From contig JAFAEX010000207.1 in the NCBI GenBank assembly GCA_023423795.1, positions 1 through 11,842 on the forward strand: a DNA stretch of 11,842 bases, given 5' to 3'. The notes beneath the pieces were generated by a model. It had not been told where the DNA came from. It saw only the letters and a program-made list of their open reading frames with translations, and made no database searches. How positions within the stretch are numbered: the first letter of the stretch is position 1; every line of letters starts with the position of its first letter. The DNA is from Chloroflexota bacterium (GTDB taxonomy: Bacteria; Chloroflexota; Chloroflexia; Thermomicrobiales; UBA6265). A program made the translations under genes and the position numbers. Shown here in pieces: positions 1 to 5,382 of this stretch.

Positions 1-60
1 TGGAGACGAATTGGTGGAGACGAATTGGTGGAGACGAATTGGTGGAGACGAATTGGTGGA
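1..60. repeat. Tandem repeat, 14-base unit, about 4.3 copies
   Basis: Four identical consecutive copies of TGGAGACGAATTGG (1-14, 15-28, 29-42, 43-56) are followed by a partial TGGA. The array begins at the window edge, so its real copy number is unknown. The unit is not a multiple of three, and the copies are perfect, which points to recent expansion. It lies just past the 3' end of the minus-strand gene ending at 92 and has no recognisable coding role. Confidence 0.95.
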
Positions 61-91
61 TGCGAGCCCGCGGGACAATCCGAAACGCGCT

Positions 92-394
92 TTAGAGAAA
101 GAGCAGTTCCAGCCGCATCACCGCGACTTCCACGACGATCACGGCGACGGCGAGGATGCTGAAGCCGAGGCTACCGATGCGCTTGCCCCAAAACGCGAAC
201 CCGAGCGGGATCAGCAGCGGGAACGCTTCGCCGATGCCCTCGCCGATTCCGCCCGGTGTGGCCATCGCCTTCGTGATGTCCCACGCGGCGATGACGGCGA
301 CCGCCGCGACGACGACCCACCACAGGCGGTCCGACCACGGGTTGCCCGATGCTTCGGCCGATTCGTCGATGGTGTTGGCGGCCTGGTCGCTCAC
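92..394 (-). CDS. Small membrane protein of unknown function (paralog of its upstream neighbour)
   Basis: This 100-residue protein belongs to no family I recognise. Its first 22 residues are polar and acidic. Hydrophobic segments follow at about 24-41, 57-69 and 77-93, so two or three membrane passes are likely. The core motif is FPLLIPLGFAFWGKR at residues 58-72. The upstream gene product has a matching motif with the same P-x-LIP-x-G-x-A-x-WG-x-R spacing, so the two look like tandem duplicates. The GTG start overlaps the upstream TGA as GTGA (391-394), which implies translational coupling and probably an equimolar partner in one membrane complex. The stop TAA is at 92-94. The overlap, paired hydrophobic architecture and conserved motif support a real gene. 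The role is unknown. Confidence 0.78.
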   Translation of the reverse strand: MSDQAANTIDESAEASGNPWSDRLWWVVVAAVAVIAAWDITKAMATPGGIGEGIGEAFPLLIPLGFAFWGKRIGSLGFSILAVAVIVVEVAVMRLELLFL

Positions 395-681
395 TGGCCG
401 CCGCCGATCAGCAGCGCGAGCCAGAACAGGGCCGCCATCGAGATCGCGCCGAGCGCCGGGCCGACCATGCGCGCGCGCAGGCCCCAGTAGGCCATCCCGA
501 CCGGGATCAGCATCGGGATCAGGAAGGCGACCGTGCGCATGAACGGGTCGCCGCTGCCGCCAACGGCCTGTTGCCAGGTCATGGCCGCGATAGCGGCGAT
601 GGTGACGACGAACAGGATCGTGGGCCAGCGGTTCCCGGCGGCCGGGGCCGGCACGGGCGCGGAAACGGACGAAGAGGCCAT
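391..681 (-). CDS. Small membrane protein of unknown function (first of a tandem paralog pair)
   Basis: This is a 96-residue protein. The ATG at 681 is preferred over the TTG at 687 because GGAG lies 9 bases before the ATG but only 3 before the TTG. A short Ser/Pro/Ala N-terminus is followed by hydrophobic segments at about 20-36, 50-66 and 74-92. The motif IPMLIPVGMAYWGLR (55-69) parallels the FPLLIPLGFAFWGKR motif of the downstream protein. The two genes overlap by four bases. No catalytic residues or known domain are visible. They follow the frameshifted gene ending at 752 after a 70-base gap that contains a small palindrome (711-723), so they may be a separate unit or the tail of the same operon. 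Confidence 0.78.
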   Translation of the reverse strand: MASSSVSAPVPAPAAGNRWPTILFVVTIAAIAAMTWQQAVGGSGDPFMRTVAFLIPMLIPVGMAYWGLRARMVGPALGAISMAALFWLALLIGGGQ

Positions 682-710
682 ACCCAATTACTCCGGCGCG
701 ACGAGCGACG

Positions 711-723
711 ATTGCCCGGCAAT
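711..723. other. Short palindrome ATTGCC-C-GGCAAT
   Basis: This is a perfect six-base inverted repeat around one central base. It lies in the 70-base gap upstream of the tandem membrane-protein genes, next to a possible minus-strand -10 (TACCAT, complement of 722-727). It could be a small operator or chance. No T-tract follows, so a terminator is unlikely. Confidence 0.3.
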
Positions 724-751
724 GGTACCCCGCGCCCGCGCCGGAGGCTGC

Positions 752-1283
752 TCAGGCCGGGAATGCCGGCAGCATTGGCAGCGCCCGGCCGAGCCGCTCC
801 GTCCAATCGGTCGTCAGCGCCCCGAAGCCCAGTTCGGCGACCAGCAACCGGACGGCATCGGCAACGGAGAGGCAGCCGATTTGGGATGTGGACCTTGTCC
901 AGCGGCAGCACCGCGCTGGCGCCGGACGGCGTCGTGCCGCGCAGCGCCGCCGAAATGTGCAGGTGCGGGAAGGCGATCGGGCTGCTCCCATGGGGGTGCC
1001 AATGGAAGGCGAGGAGTTCGCGCCCGGCGTGATCGCGCAGCGAAAACTGATAAGCCGTCACCACGACATCCTCGAGATCGGGATTCTGCGCCAGCGTGAG
1101 TCTCACCATTAGGGACGATCCCCTGAGGAGCCCGGTGCCGCGCAACGGCGCAGGCGTGTCGAAGGAGACCGCCCAAACGGGTTGCGGAAAGCCTTGTGGC
1201 GGAGCCACCAGCAACGGCTGCCGGGCAACACACGACGTGCAGGACTGGAGCGCCGCAACGGATTCAGCCAGCTGCTTACTCAC
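752..1283 (-). pseudogene. Frameshifted gene for a 176-aa protein with Cys pair and HWHP/PHLH motifs, function unknown
   Basis: Translation from the GTG at 1283 gives about 133 protein-like residues. These include C15 and C18, FHWHPHG (93-99), PHLHI (106-110) and LDKVHIP (128-134). The frame then degrades into an Arg/Pro-rich shadow. The sensible continuation, IGCLSVADAVRLLVAELGFG followed by a short tail ending at the TGA at 752-754, is in the neighbouring frame. Removing one T from the run at 880-882 (an A on the coding strand) joins the frames into 176 residues. The break is either a real one-base insertion or a sequencing error in that short run. The HxH-HxH-Cys pattern would suit a metal site, but this is inference. 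The gene starts 3 bases after the stop of the 79-residue gene, so the two form a coupled pair. Confidence 0.8.
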
Positions 1284-1286
1284 CAG

Positions 1287-1526
1287 CTAGGCTGGCCGGG
1301 CAAACGGGATGGCCATCTCGATGCCGATGACCTTGCGCCCAAATTCGTCCTCTTCGATGCCGTCGAATTCGCCGGCGTCGTAGCGTCGCAGGAACTCCTC
1401 GCCCGACATGCCGAGTTCCCGCCGGCAAGCCCGGTCGAAGAATGCGCGACCCTCTTCCGGCGTCAGGTGGACGAACGCCGGGACGTCGTCCCAGTCCGAA
1501 TCGCGTAGGGGATCGATGGCGTGCAT
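1287..1526 (-). CDS. 79-aa protein of unknown function, partner of the HWHP-motif gene
   Basis: The ATG at 1526 is chosen because AGGGAG lies about 9 bases upstream and the reading frame before it is Arg-rich and not protein-like. The 79 residues are acidic and mostly helical in character. The segment PEEGRAFFDRACRRELGMSG (23-42) leads into EEFLRRYDAGEFDGIEEDEF (43-62), and a hydrophobic tail follows (GIEMAIPFARP). There is no membrane segment or signal peptide. The stop TAG (1287-1289) is 3 bases from the GTG of the next gene, an arrangement typical of co-translated partners. I recall similar small 'EEFLRR-DAGEF' proteins in Chloroflexota annotated only as hypothetical. A toxin-antitoxin-like or protein-plus-chaperone pair is possible but unproven. 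Confidence 0.75.
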   Translation of the reverse strand: MHAIDPLRDSDWDDVPAFVHLTPEEGRAFFDRACRRELGMSGEEFLRRYDAGEFDGIEEDEFGRKVIGIEMAIPFARPA

Positions 1527-1562
1527 GGCGCGTCGCTCCCTGAACACTGGTTTGCTGCCACG

Positions 1563-1568
1563 AGTGTA
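1563..1568 (-). promoter_or_regulatory. Possible -10 element for the 79-aa gene
   Basis: The minus strand reads TACACT here, about 37 bases before the ATG at 1526, in the 136-base gap after uppP. That would give a leader of roughly 30 bases. No convincing -35 lies 16-18 bases upstream, so this is a weak call, helped only by similar TACAMT boxes at 4941 and 10785. Confidence 0.3.
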
Positions 1569-1662
1569 GCGGCATCGCCGCCGCCTCGCGGACCCGCCGC
1601 CGGGCACTCGTCATCCCATCCAGCGACGGCCCACGCTTTCCGGCCGACGGCTCGGTCGTCCA

Positions 1663-2541
1663 CTACCGGAACCCCGTCGCCACCAGCACCAGCAGCAGGA
1701 TGCCCAGCGCGAAGCGGTAGGCAATGAAGACCCCCGTGCCCGCCCGCTGGAGGTAACGCAGCAATCCCCAGATCGCGGCGAACCCGCTTAGCGCCGAAAC
1801 GAGGATGCCGACGAAGAAGATCCGGATCTCCCCCGGCGCCAGCCCGGATTGCAGGATGTCGATCAGCCCCATCCCGCCGGCGACGGCGACCAGCGGCACC
1901 CCGAGCAGGAACGAGAAACGCGCCGCGTCGGCGCGTTGCAGCCCGCGGAAGAGCCCGGCGGTGATCGTCGCGCCGGAGCGGGAGACGCCGGGAACCAGCG
2001 CCAGCGCCTGCGCCAGCCCGATGACCAGCGCGTCCGGCAGCCGCGTGCTGTCCAACGGGCGGACATGCTTCGCCAGCCGCTCGGCCAGCAGCAGCACCGC
2101 CGCGAGGGCCATCAGCGCGATGGCGATGGCGACGATGGCCGCCCGCGAGGTGCCGCCGTCGCCGTGGTAGACCGCATCGATCGCGTCCGCGCCCAGCAGG
2201 CCGGCGACGGCGCCGGGCACGGTGCCGATGATGAGCAGCAGCGCCAGCCGCCCGTCGGGGTCGTCGATCGATTCCGGTTGCCCCGGCGCCGGGCCGCGCA
2301 GTGTCGCCATCGGGCGGGCCAACGCTTTCGGCAGCGCCAACGCCATCCGTAGCAGGTCGCGCCAGAAGTAGGCGAGCACCGCGGCGAGGGTTCCCAGGTG
2401 GAGCGCGGCGTCGAAGGCCAGCCCCGGCGATTCCCAGCCCAGCAGCCACGGCACGATGATCAGGTGGGCGGAGGAGGAGATCGGCAGGAACTCCGCCAGC
2501 CCCTGCACCAATCCGAGGACGATGGCTTGGATCAGGTCCAC
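1663..2541 (-). CDS. uppP: Undecaprenyl-diphosphatase UppP (BacA family)
   Basis: This integral membrane enzyme dephosphorylates undecaprenyl diphosphate to undecaprenyl phosphate, recycling the lipid carrier for peptidoglycan and other envelope polymers; excess enzyme gives bacitracin resistance. The 292 residues match the family length. The N-terminus carries the (E/Q)xxxE active-site motif as Q13-GLA-E17, followed by FLPISSSAH with H26. The second signature is PGVSRSGAT (184-192) with the essential arginine at R188. About eight hydrophobic segments alternate with short loops. The GTG start at 2541 is supported by GGAGA 7 bases upstream. The upstream gene on the same strand, 74 bases away, is a polytopic membrane protein possibly also concerned with lipids. 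Q in place of the first E is a normal variant. The assignment is firm. Confidence 0.96.
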   Translation of the reverse strand: MDLIQAIVLGLVQGLAEFLPISSSAHLIIVPWLLGWESPGLAFDAALHLGTLAAVLAYFWRDLLRMALALPKALARPMATLRGPAPGQPESIDDPDGRLALLLIIGTVPGAVAGLLGADAIDAVYHGDGGTSRAAIVAIAIALMALAAVLLLAERLAKHVRPLDSTRLPDALVIGLAQALALVPGVSRSGATITAGLFRGLQRADAARFSFLLGVPLVAVAGGMGLIDILQSGLAPGEIRIFFVGILVSALSGFAAIWGLLRYLQRAGTGVFIAYRFALGILLLVLVATGFR

Positions 2542-2567
2542 GTGGGATTCTCCGGGGCGTCAGACGT

Positions 2568-2600
2568 GAGGCGAGAGGCGAGAGGCGCGAGGCGTGAGAC
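2568..2600. repeat. Degenerate 7-base tandem repeat (GAGGCGN)
   Basis: Consecutive heptamers GAGGCGA, GAGGCGA, GAGGCGC and GAGGCGT occupy 2568-2595 and a partial GAGAC follows. They fill almost half of the 74-base gap between uppP and the upstream flippase-like gene. The sequence is purine-rich on the plus strand and pyrimidine-rich in the transcript of these minus-strand genes. No stem or start codon is associated with it. Confidence 0.85.
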
Positions 2601-2615
2601 GAAAATTGAGCGGGA

Positions 2616-3704
2616 TCAGGCGGGGTCGGGGTGGCGCGGCGGCGTGTGCGGCGCCGCCATGGGTTGCGGTGGGGTCGCGGTTTTCGTCCGGCGGGTGATG
2701 CGCCACCAGCACCACGCGCCGACGACCGTTACCGGGAACCAGAGCGCGGCGTGGACCAGCAGGGCATACGACAGGGCGAGCGCGCGCGGCGCACCGAGGG
2801 CGCCGTGGACGGCGAGCAGCACGCCCGCCTCGAAGGTGCCCACGTACCCGGGCGCGGCCGGCACCAGCGTGGCGAGGTTGGCGACGCCGGTCGTCAGCAC
2901 GGCCGCCGCCGGGGTGAGCAGCGCCGCCAGCGGGTCGCCGAACGCCCGGCCCAGCGCCCAGTACATGGCGGCCTCGAACCCCCAGGCGACGACCGAGGTC
3001 GCCGTCACCAGCGCGAGGTCGCCGCGGCGGGAAAGCGCCCCGAGCCCTTCGAGAAAGGCCGACGCGATCGAGCGGACGCGGATGGCGAGCCCGGCCGGCA
3101 GCGGCCGCAACGCGATGTCGAGGACCTTCCGCCAGGCGTCGCCGGCCAGCAGCAGCGCGGCAATGGCGGCGATCGCCAGCGCGAAGGCGAGCGCGGCGGC
3201 CAGCGCGAGCCGGCGCAGTTCCGGCGTCGGCGAGACCATCGTCATCGCCGCCAGCAGGAACCCGAGCATCGTCAGGCCGTCGAACAGCCGCTCGACGGCG
3301 ATGGTGCCGAGCACGGCGCTGCGGCGCACGCCGAACCGGCTGCCGAGCAGGAAGGCGCGCACGATCTCGCCTGTGCGCAGCGGCAGGATGTTGTTCGCCG
3401 TGTACCCGGCCAGCAGCACCGGCAGCACGTCGCGGCCCGACAGCGGCGCGACCGGGCGCAACAACACGCTCCAGCGGACGGCGCGGACGAGCACGCCCAG
3501 CGCGAACAGCGCCAGCGCCGGAACCAGCCAGACGAGATCGGCCTGCCGCAGGACGGCCCAGACCTCCGACGGGTGCTGGCCCCGGAACGCGATGACGAGG
3601 AAGACGGCGCTGATCGCGAGACCGAGCCACGCCTGCCAGCGACGCCCGCGCGGCGCAAGCCCCGGCGCGGCGGCCTCCTCGGATTGGGCGATGGGGTTCG
3701 GCAC
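2616..3704 (-). CDS. Flippase-like membrane protein, lysylphosphatidylglycerol synthase TM / UPF0104 family
   Basis: The protein has 362 residues and about eight membrane segments, typical of the LPG_synthase_TM (UPF0104, AglD/YbhN-like) family. The signature GYTANNILPLRTGEIVRAFL spans 100-119, with N104, N105, R110, G112, E113 and R116. VERLFDG follows (137-143), then the C-terminal PAAPGYVGTFEAG (282-294) and H318 before the last segment. The GTG at 3704 is preferred because GGAG lies 5 bases upstream; the frame stays open to 4127, but that extension is Arg/Pro-rich and not protein-like. Members are implicated in moving or presenting lipids and lipid-linked intermediates. There is no lysyl-transferase domain, so this is not a full MprF. 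Being upstream of uppP suggests an envelope-lipid role, but the substrate cannot be read from sequence. Confidence 0.9.
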   Translation of the reverse strand: MPNPIAQSEEAAAPGLAPRGRRWQAWLGLAISAVFLVIAFRGQHPSEVWAVLRQADLVWLVPALALFALGVLVRAVRWSVLLRPVAPLSGRDVLPVLLAGYTANNILPLRTGEIVRAFLLGSRFGVRRSAVLGTIAVERLFDGLTMLGFLLAAMTMVSPTPELRRLALAAALAFALAIAAIAALLLAGDAWRKVLDIALRPLPAGLAIRVRSIASAFLEGLGALSRRGDLALVTATSVVAWGFEAAMYWALGRAFGDPLAALLTPAAAVLTTGVANLATLVPAAPGYVGTFEAGVLLAVHGALGAPRALALSYALLVHAALWFPVTVVGAWCWWRITRRTKTATPPQPMAAPHTPPRHPDPA

Positions 3705-4033
3705 GACGACTCCGGCGGGCGGCGCACGCCCCACCGGGCACGCGACGGCGGCCGGACGCTCCGGCCCGGCGCACGGCGGCGCCGGTTCGGCAGTATACCC
3801 GGCGGCGCCGGCATGACCGCCATGCCCGGTCTCCCGGTTTCGTGTCGGCCTCGGCAGCCTCCAGACGTGGCGCGGAGCCGCGCGTGTCAGGTCAGCACTT
3901 TCGTCCGCAGGACCGTGATGCCCTTCGGGTCCTGGACCAACGCCCACTGGAACTAACCGAATGGCTTGATGCGTAGTCATCAGCGAGATCGTGATTGGTC
4001 GGCATCGCCGGTCGCACCTGGAGGAACGGAACC
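3705..4033. other. Divergent intergenic region of 329 bases
   Basis: This gap separates the minus-strand flippase-like gene from the plus-strand exported protein at 4034 and must hold both promoters. I see no convincing -35/-10 pair on either strand. The left part is simple GC-rich sequence. At 3887-4005 the minus strand carries a short peptide-like stretch in two frames that might be a decayed small gene (see findings). The start of the plus gene is marked by GGAGG at 4020-4024. Confidence 0.6.
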
Positions 4034-4462
4034 ATGAACCGCAAGGGATTCTTCGCCACGGTCGCCGCCGCCTTCGGCGTGGGCGTCGGCACCAGCGTCG
4101 CCAGGGCCTCGGGGGAGGCAGCCGCACAACCGACGTGCGGCTGCGGCCACGCCGACCGGCCGCCGGACTGGGTCGGCGTCTCCGAAGGGGCCTTCCTGCA
4201 CCTGCGCGACCGGCTGGACGACATCGACGAAAGCATCGGCTTCCTGAGCCGGGTGCTCCAGGACCATTCGCTGGACATTTCGAACCTGGCGACGCAGGTG
4301 AACCTGCTGGCCGAACGGGTCGGCGAGATCAACGTCGCCGTCGACGACCGCGACGATGTCGACCAGAACGCCTCGGCGACCAACCGGACCCAGATCGTGG
4401 CCTCCGGCGGCAACGTGGTCTCGCCCGGCCAGTCGATCGGGCAGTGCCAGAACGGGGGCTAG
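4034..4462 (+). CDS. Probable exported coiled-coil protein of unknown function
   Basis: This is a 142-residue protein that I do not recognise. The ATG at 4034 is fixed by GGAGG at 4020-4024, nine bases upstream. Residues 1-25 look like a signal peptide: NRKGFF, then a long Ala/Val/Gly hydrophobic stretch, then a likely cut after ARA. The NRK-x-FF start resembles a Tat signal with a single Arg, but Sec export is equally possible. The mature part begins with a CGCGH cluster (C35, C37), then PPDW, then a heptad-like helix from about 53 to 103 rich in Leu/Ile/Val and Asp/Glu. A polar Asn/Ser/Gly tail ends with C138. It could be an oligomerising extracytoplasmic protein stabilised by Cys. The next gene starts at the base after its stop. 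Confidence 0.72.
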   Translation: MNRKGFFATVAAAFGVGVGTSVARASGEAAAQPTCGCGHADRPPDWVGVSEGAFLHLRDRLDDIDESIGFLSRVLQDHSLDISNLATQVNLLAERVGEINVAVDDRDDVDQNASATNRTQIVASGGNVVSPGQSIGQCQNGG

Positions 4463-4666
4463 ATGGTCGAGTTTCCCAGCGTGGGCTGGCACAAGAAGAG
4501 CAACCACGACGGGGTCCACGGCCACCGCGTCCGGCTCCACAAGGCCGGGCGCTGGCTGGTGGCCGAGGAGTACGGCGACGACGGCGAGAACGAGTGGGCC
4601 TGCCTGCCGCCGATCGACCCGGAGGCGCCTGCGTTCTTCGTTTCGCACAGCGACTGGGCAGGATGA
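4463..4666 (+). CDS. 67-aa protein of unknown function, abutting the coiled-coil gene
   Basis: The ATG at 4463 immediately follows the TAG (4460-4462) of the preceding gene, so translation is probably coupled by re-initiation. A purine-rich GGGGG at 4454-4458 is only a few bases upstream and may help. The 67 residues are hydrophilic and rich in Trp, His and charged residues: WHKKSNHDGVHGHRVRLHKA (9-28), then GRWLVAEEYGDDGENEWACLPP, with a single Cys. There is no signal peptide or membrane segment, so it is probably cytoplasmic unless exported with its partner. No family is recognised. Support comes from position, codon bias and sensible amino-acid composition. Confidence 0.62.
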   Translation: MVEFPSVGWHKKSNHDGVHGHRVRLHKAGRWLVAEEYGDDGENEWACLPPIDPEAPAFFVSHSDWAG

Positions 4667-4705
4667 CCCGTTGCTATTCGGGGCGCATGTCGCACCCCCC
4701 CGCGT

Positions 4706-4806
4706 CGTCATCCCGAGCGTGTCGAGGGATCTCGGCGCTCATCGACTCCTCGATCTCCCACCTGCGCCACTCCGACCCGAGATCCCTCGACACGCTCGGG
4801 ATGACG
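4706..4806. repeat. Perfect 30-bp inverted repeat with 41-base loop (palindromic intergenic element, copy 1)
   Basis: The left arm (4706-4735) and right arm (4777-4806) are exact reverse complements over 30 bases. The core begins GTCATCCCGAGCG and continues TGTCGAGGGATCTCG. Copy 2, at 7902-7980, has nearly the same arms but a different, shorter loop. This copy sits between the stop at 4666 and the arsR promoter. As RNA it would form a very stable hairpin and might end upstream transcription, although no U-tract follows. I recall similar GTCATCCCGAGC palindromes scattered through many bacterial genomes. Confidence 0.95.
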
Positions 4807-4913
4807 GGGGAGGGGTGGCCGTGATGTTCAGGCAGCAGGTTCCCGGCGAGCATCGCCGTCGAGCGCTCCCGCCCCGGACGGAGCCGACGTGTTCCGTCCT
4901 CCTCGCGGGCGAA

Positions 4914-4939
4914 CCGTTGGTGAACCACCTGCCCAACGG
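4914..4939. promoter_or_regulatory. Inverted repeat over the -35 region of the metal operon
   Basis: CCGTTGG (4914-4920) and CCAACGG (4933-4939) form a perfect seven-base inverted repeat with a 12-base spacer. The left arm overlaps the proposed -35 and the right arm lies just before the -10. It is a candidate operator for a dimeric regulator, most simply the ArsR protein encoded next. Confidence 0.5.
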
Positions 4940-4946
4940 GTACAAT
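4917..4946 (+). promoter_or_regulatory. Promoter of the arsR-cadA operon
   Basis: TTGGTG (4917-4922) and TACAAT (4941-4946) are separated by 18 bases and form the best sigma-70-like promoter in the window. The start of transcription is predicted at about 4952-4954, on or beside an in-frame ATG at 4954. The message may therefore be leaderless. Two inverted repeats overlap or flank the promoter, as expected for an autorepressed metal-resistance operon. Confidence 0.6.
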
Positions 4947-4968
4947 CATGTGCATGACGGCGCACATG
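4947..4968. promoter_or_regulatory. Candidate ArsR operator at the transcription start
   Basis: CATGTGC (4947-4953) and GCACATG (4962-4968) form a perfect seven-base inverted repeat with an 8-base centre. The outer flanks ACAA(T) and TTGT extend the symmetry imperfectly. It starts one base after the -10 and covers the predicted start of transcription and the first codons. A repressor bound here would block RNA polymerase. Length and position fit ArsR/SmtB operators; binding is inferred. Confidence 0.55.
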
Positions 4969-5367
4969 TTGTCCCAACCCGAAACCGCGTCCACGAATAC
5001 TGATGACTGCGGGACGCCCGAACTCCACCCGGAGGCGGTCGCCGCCGCGCGGGAGCGACTTGCCGATGCGCCGCCGCCGGAGTCGGTCGCCGCGCTCTTC
5101 TCGCTGCTCGCCGACCCGACCCGGGCGCGGTTGCTGACCGCGCTCGGCGACGGCGAACTCTGCGTCTGCGACCTCGCCGCCGCCACCGGCGTCAACCGGA
5201 CGACGGTCTCCCACCAACTCCGTACGCTGCGGGAAGGCGGCGTCGTGGCACGGAGGCGGGACGGCAAGGTCGTCTTCTATTCCCTCGCGGATGACCACGT
5301 CCGGGCGCTGCTGGCGATGGGTACGGCGCACGCCGCCCACACCGGCGCCGACGCGGACCCCGGTTAG
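4948..5367 (+). CDS. ArsR/SmtB-family metal-responsive repressor (CadC-like)
   Basis: This winged-helix repressor of up to 139 residues should release DNA when bound to Cd, Pb or Zn and so switch on the efflux ATPase that follows. Residues 44-66 (PESVAALFSLLADPTRARLL) open the fold. ELCVCD (70-75) supplies C72 and C74, the alpha3N ligands of CadC/ArsR. The recognition helix is about 82-96 (VNRTTVSHQLRTLREGG), and the wing is RRRDGKVVFYSL. Alpha5 keeps D115, H117 and H128, with H131 where CadC has Glu, so a second zinc-type site is possible. C21, and C2 if the first ATG is used, could complete a Cys site. The start is uncertain: ATG codons lie at 4948, 4954 and 4966, and the promoter favours a leaderless 4954. 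cadA begins 15 bases after the stop. Confidence 0.92.
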   Translation: MCMTAHMLSQPETASTNTDDCGTPELHPEAVAAARERLADAPPPESVAALFSLLADPTRARLLTALGDGELCVCDLAAATGVNRTTVSHQLRTLREGGVVARRRDGKVVFYSLADDHVRALLAMGTAHAAHTGADADPG

Positions 5368-5382
5368 GCGGGAGGCTGCCCG

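Noticed and set aside
2398..3956. Plus-strand open frames of 441-472 codons opposite the flippase-like gene
   Set aside because: The minus-strand product has family signature motifs and membrane segments, while the plus-strand products are low-complexity.
3705..4127. N-terminal extension of the flippase-like gene by 141 codons
   Set aside because: The extension is Arg/Pro-rich with no pattern, and a GGAG-supported GTG at 3704 gives the normal family length.
3980..4711. Minus-strand frames (173 and 243 codons) opposite the two unknown plus-strand genes
   Set aside because: The plus strand has a strong GGAGG site, a signal peptide, heptad periodicity and abutting stop/start. The minus frames have neither a credible start nor a pattern. 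Confidence is only moderate because neither strand has a known homolog.
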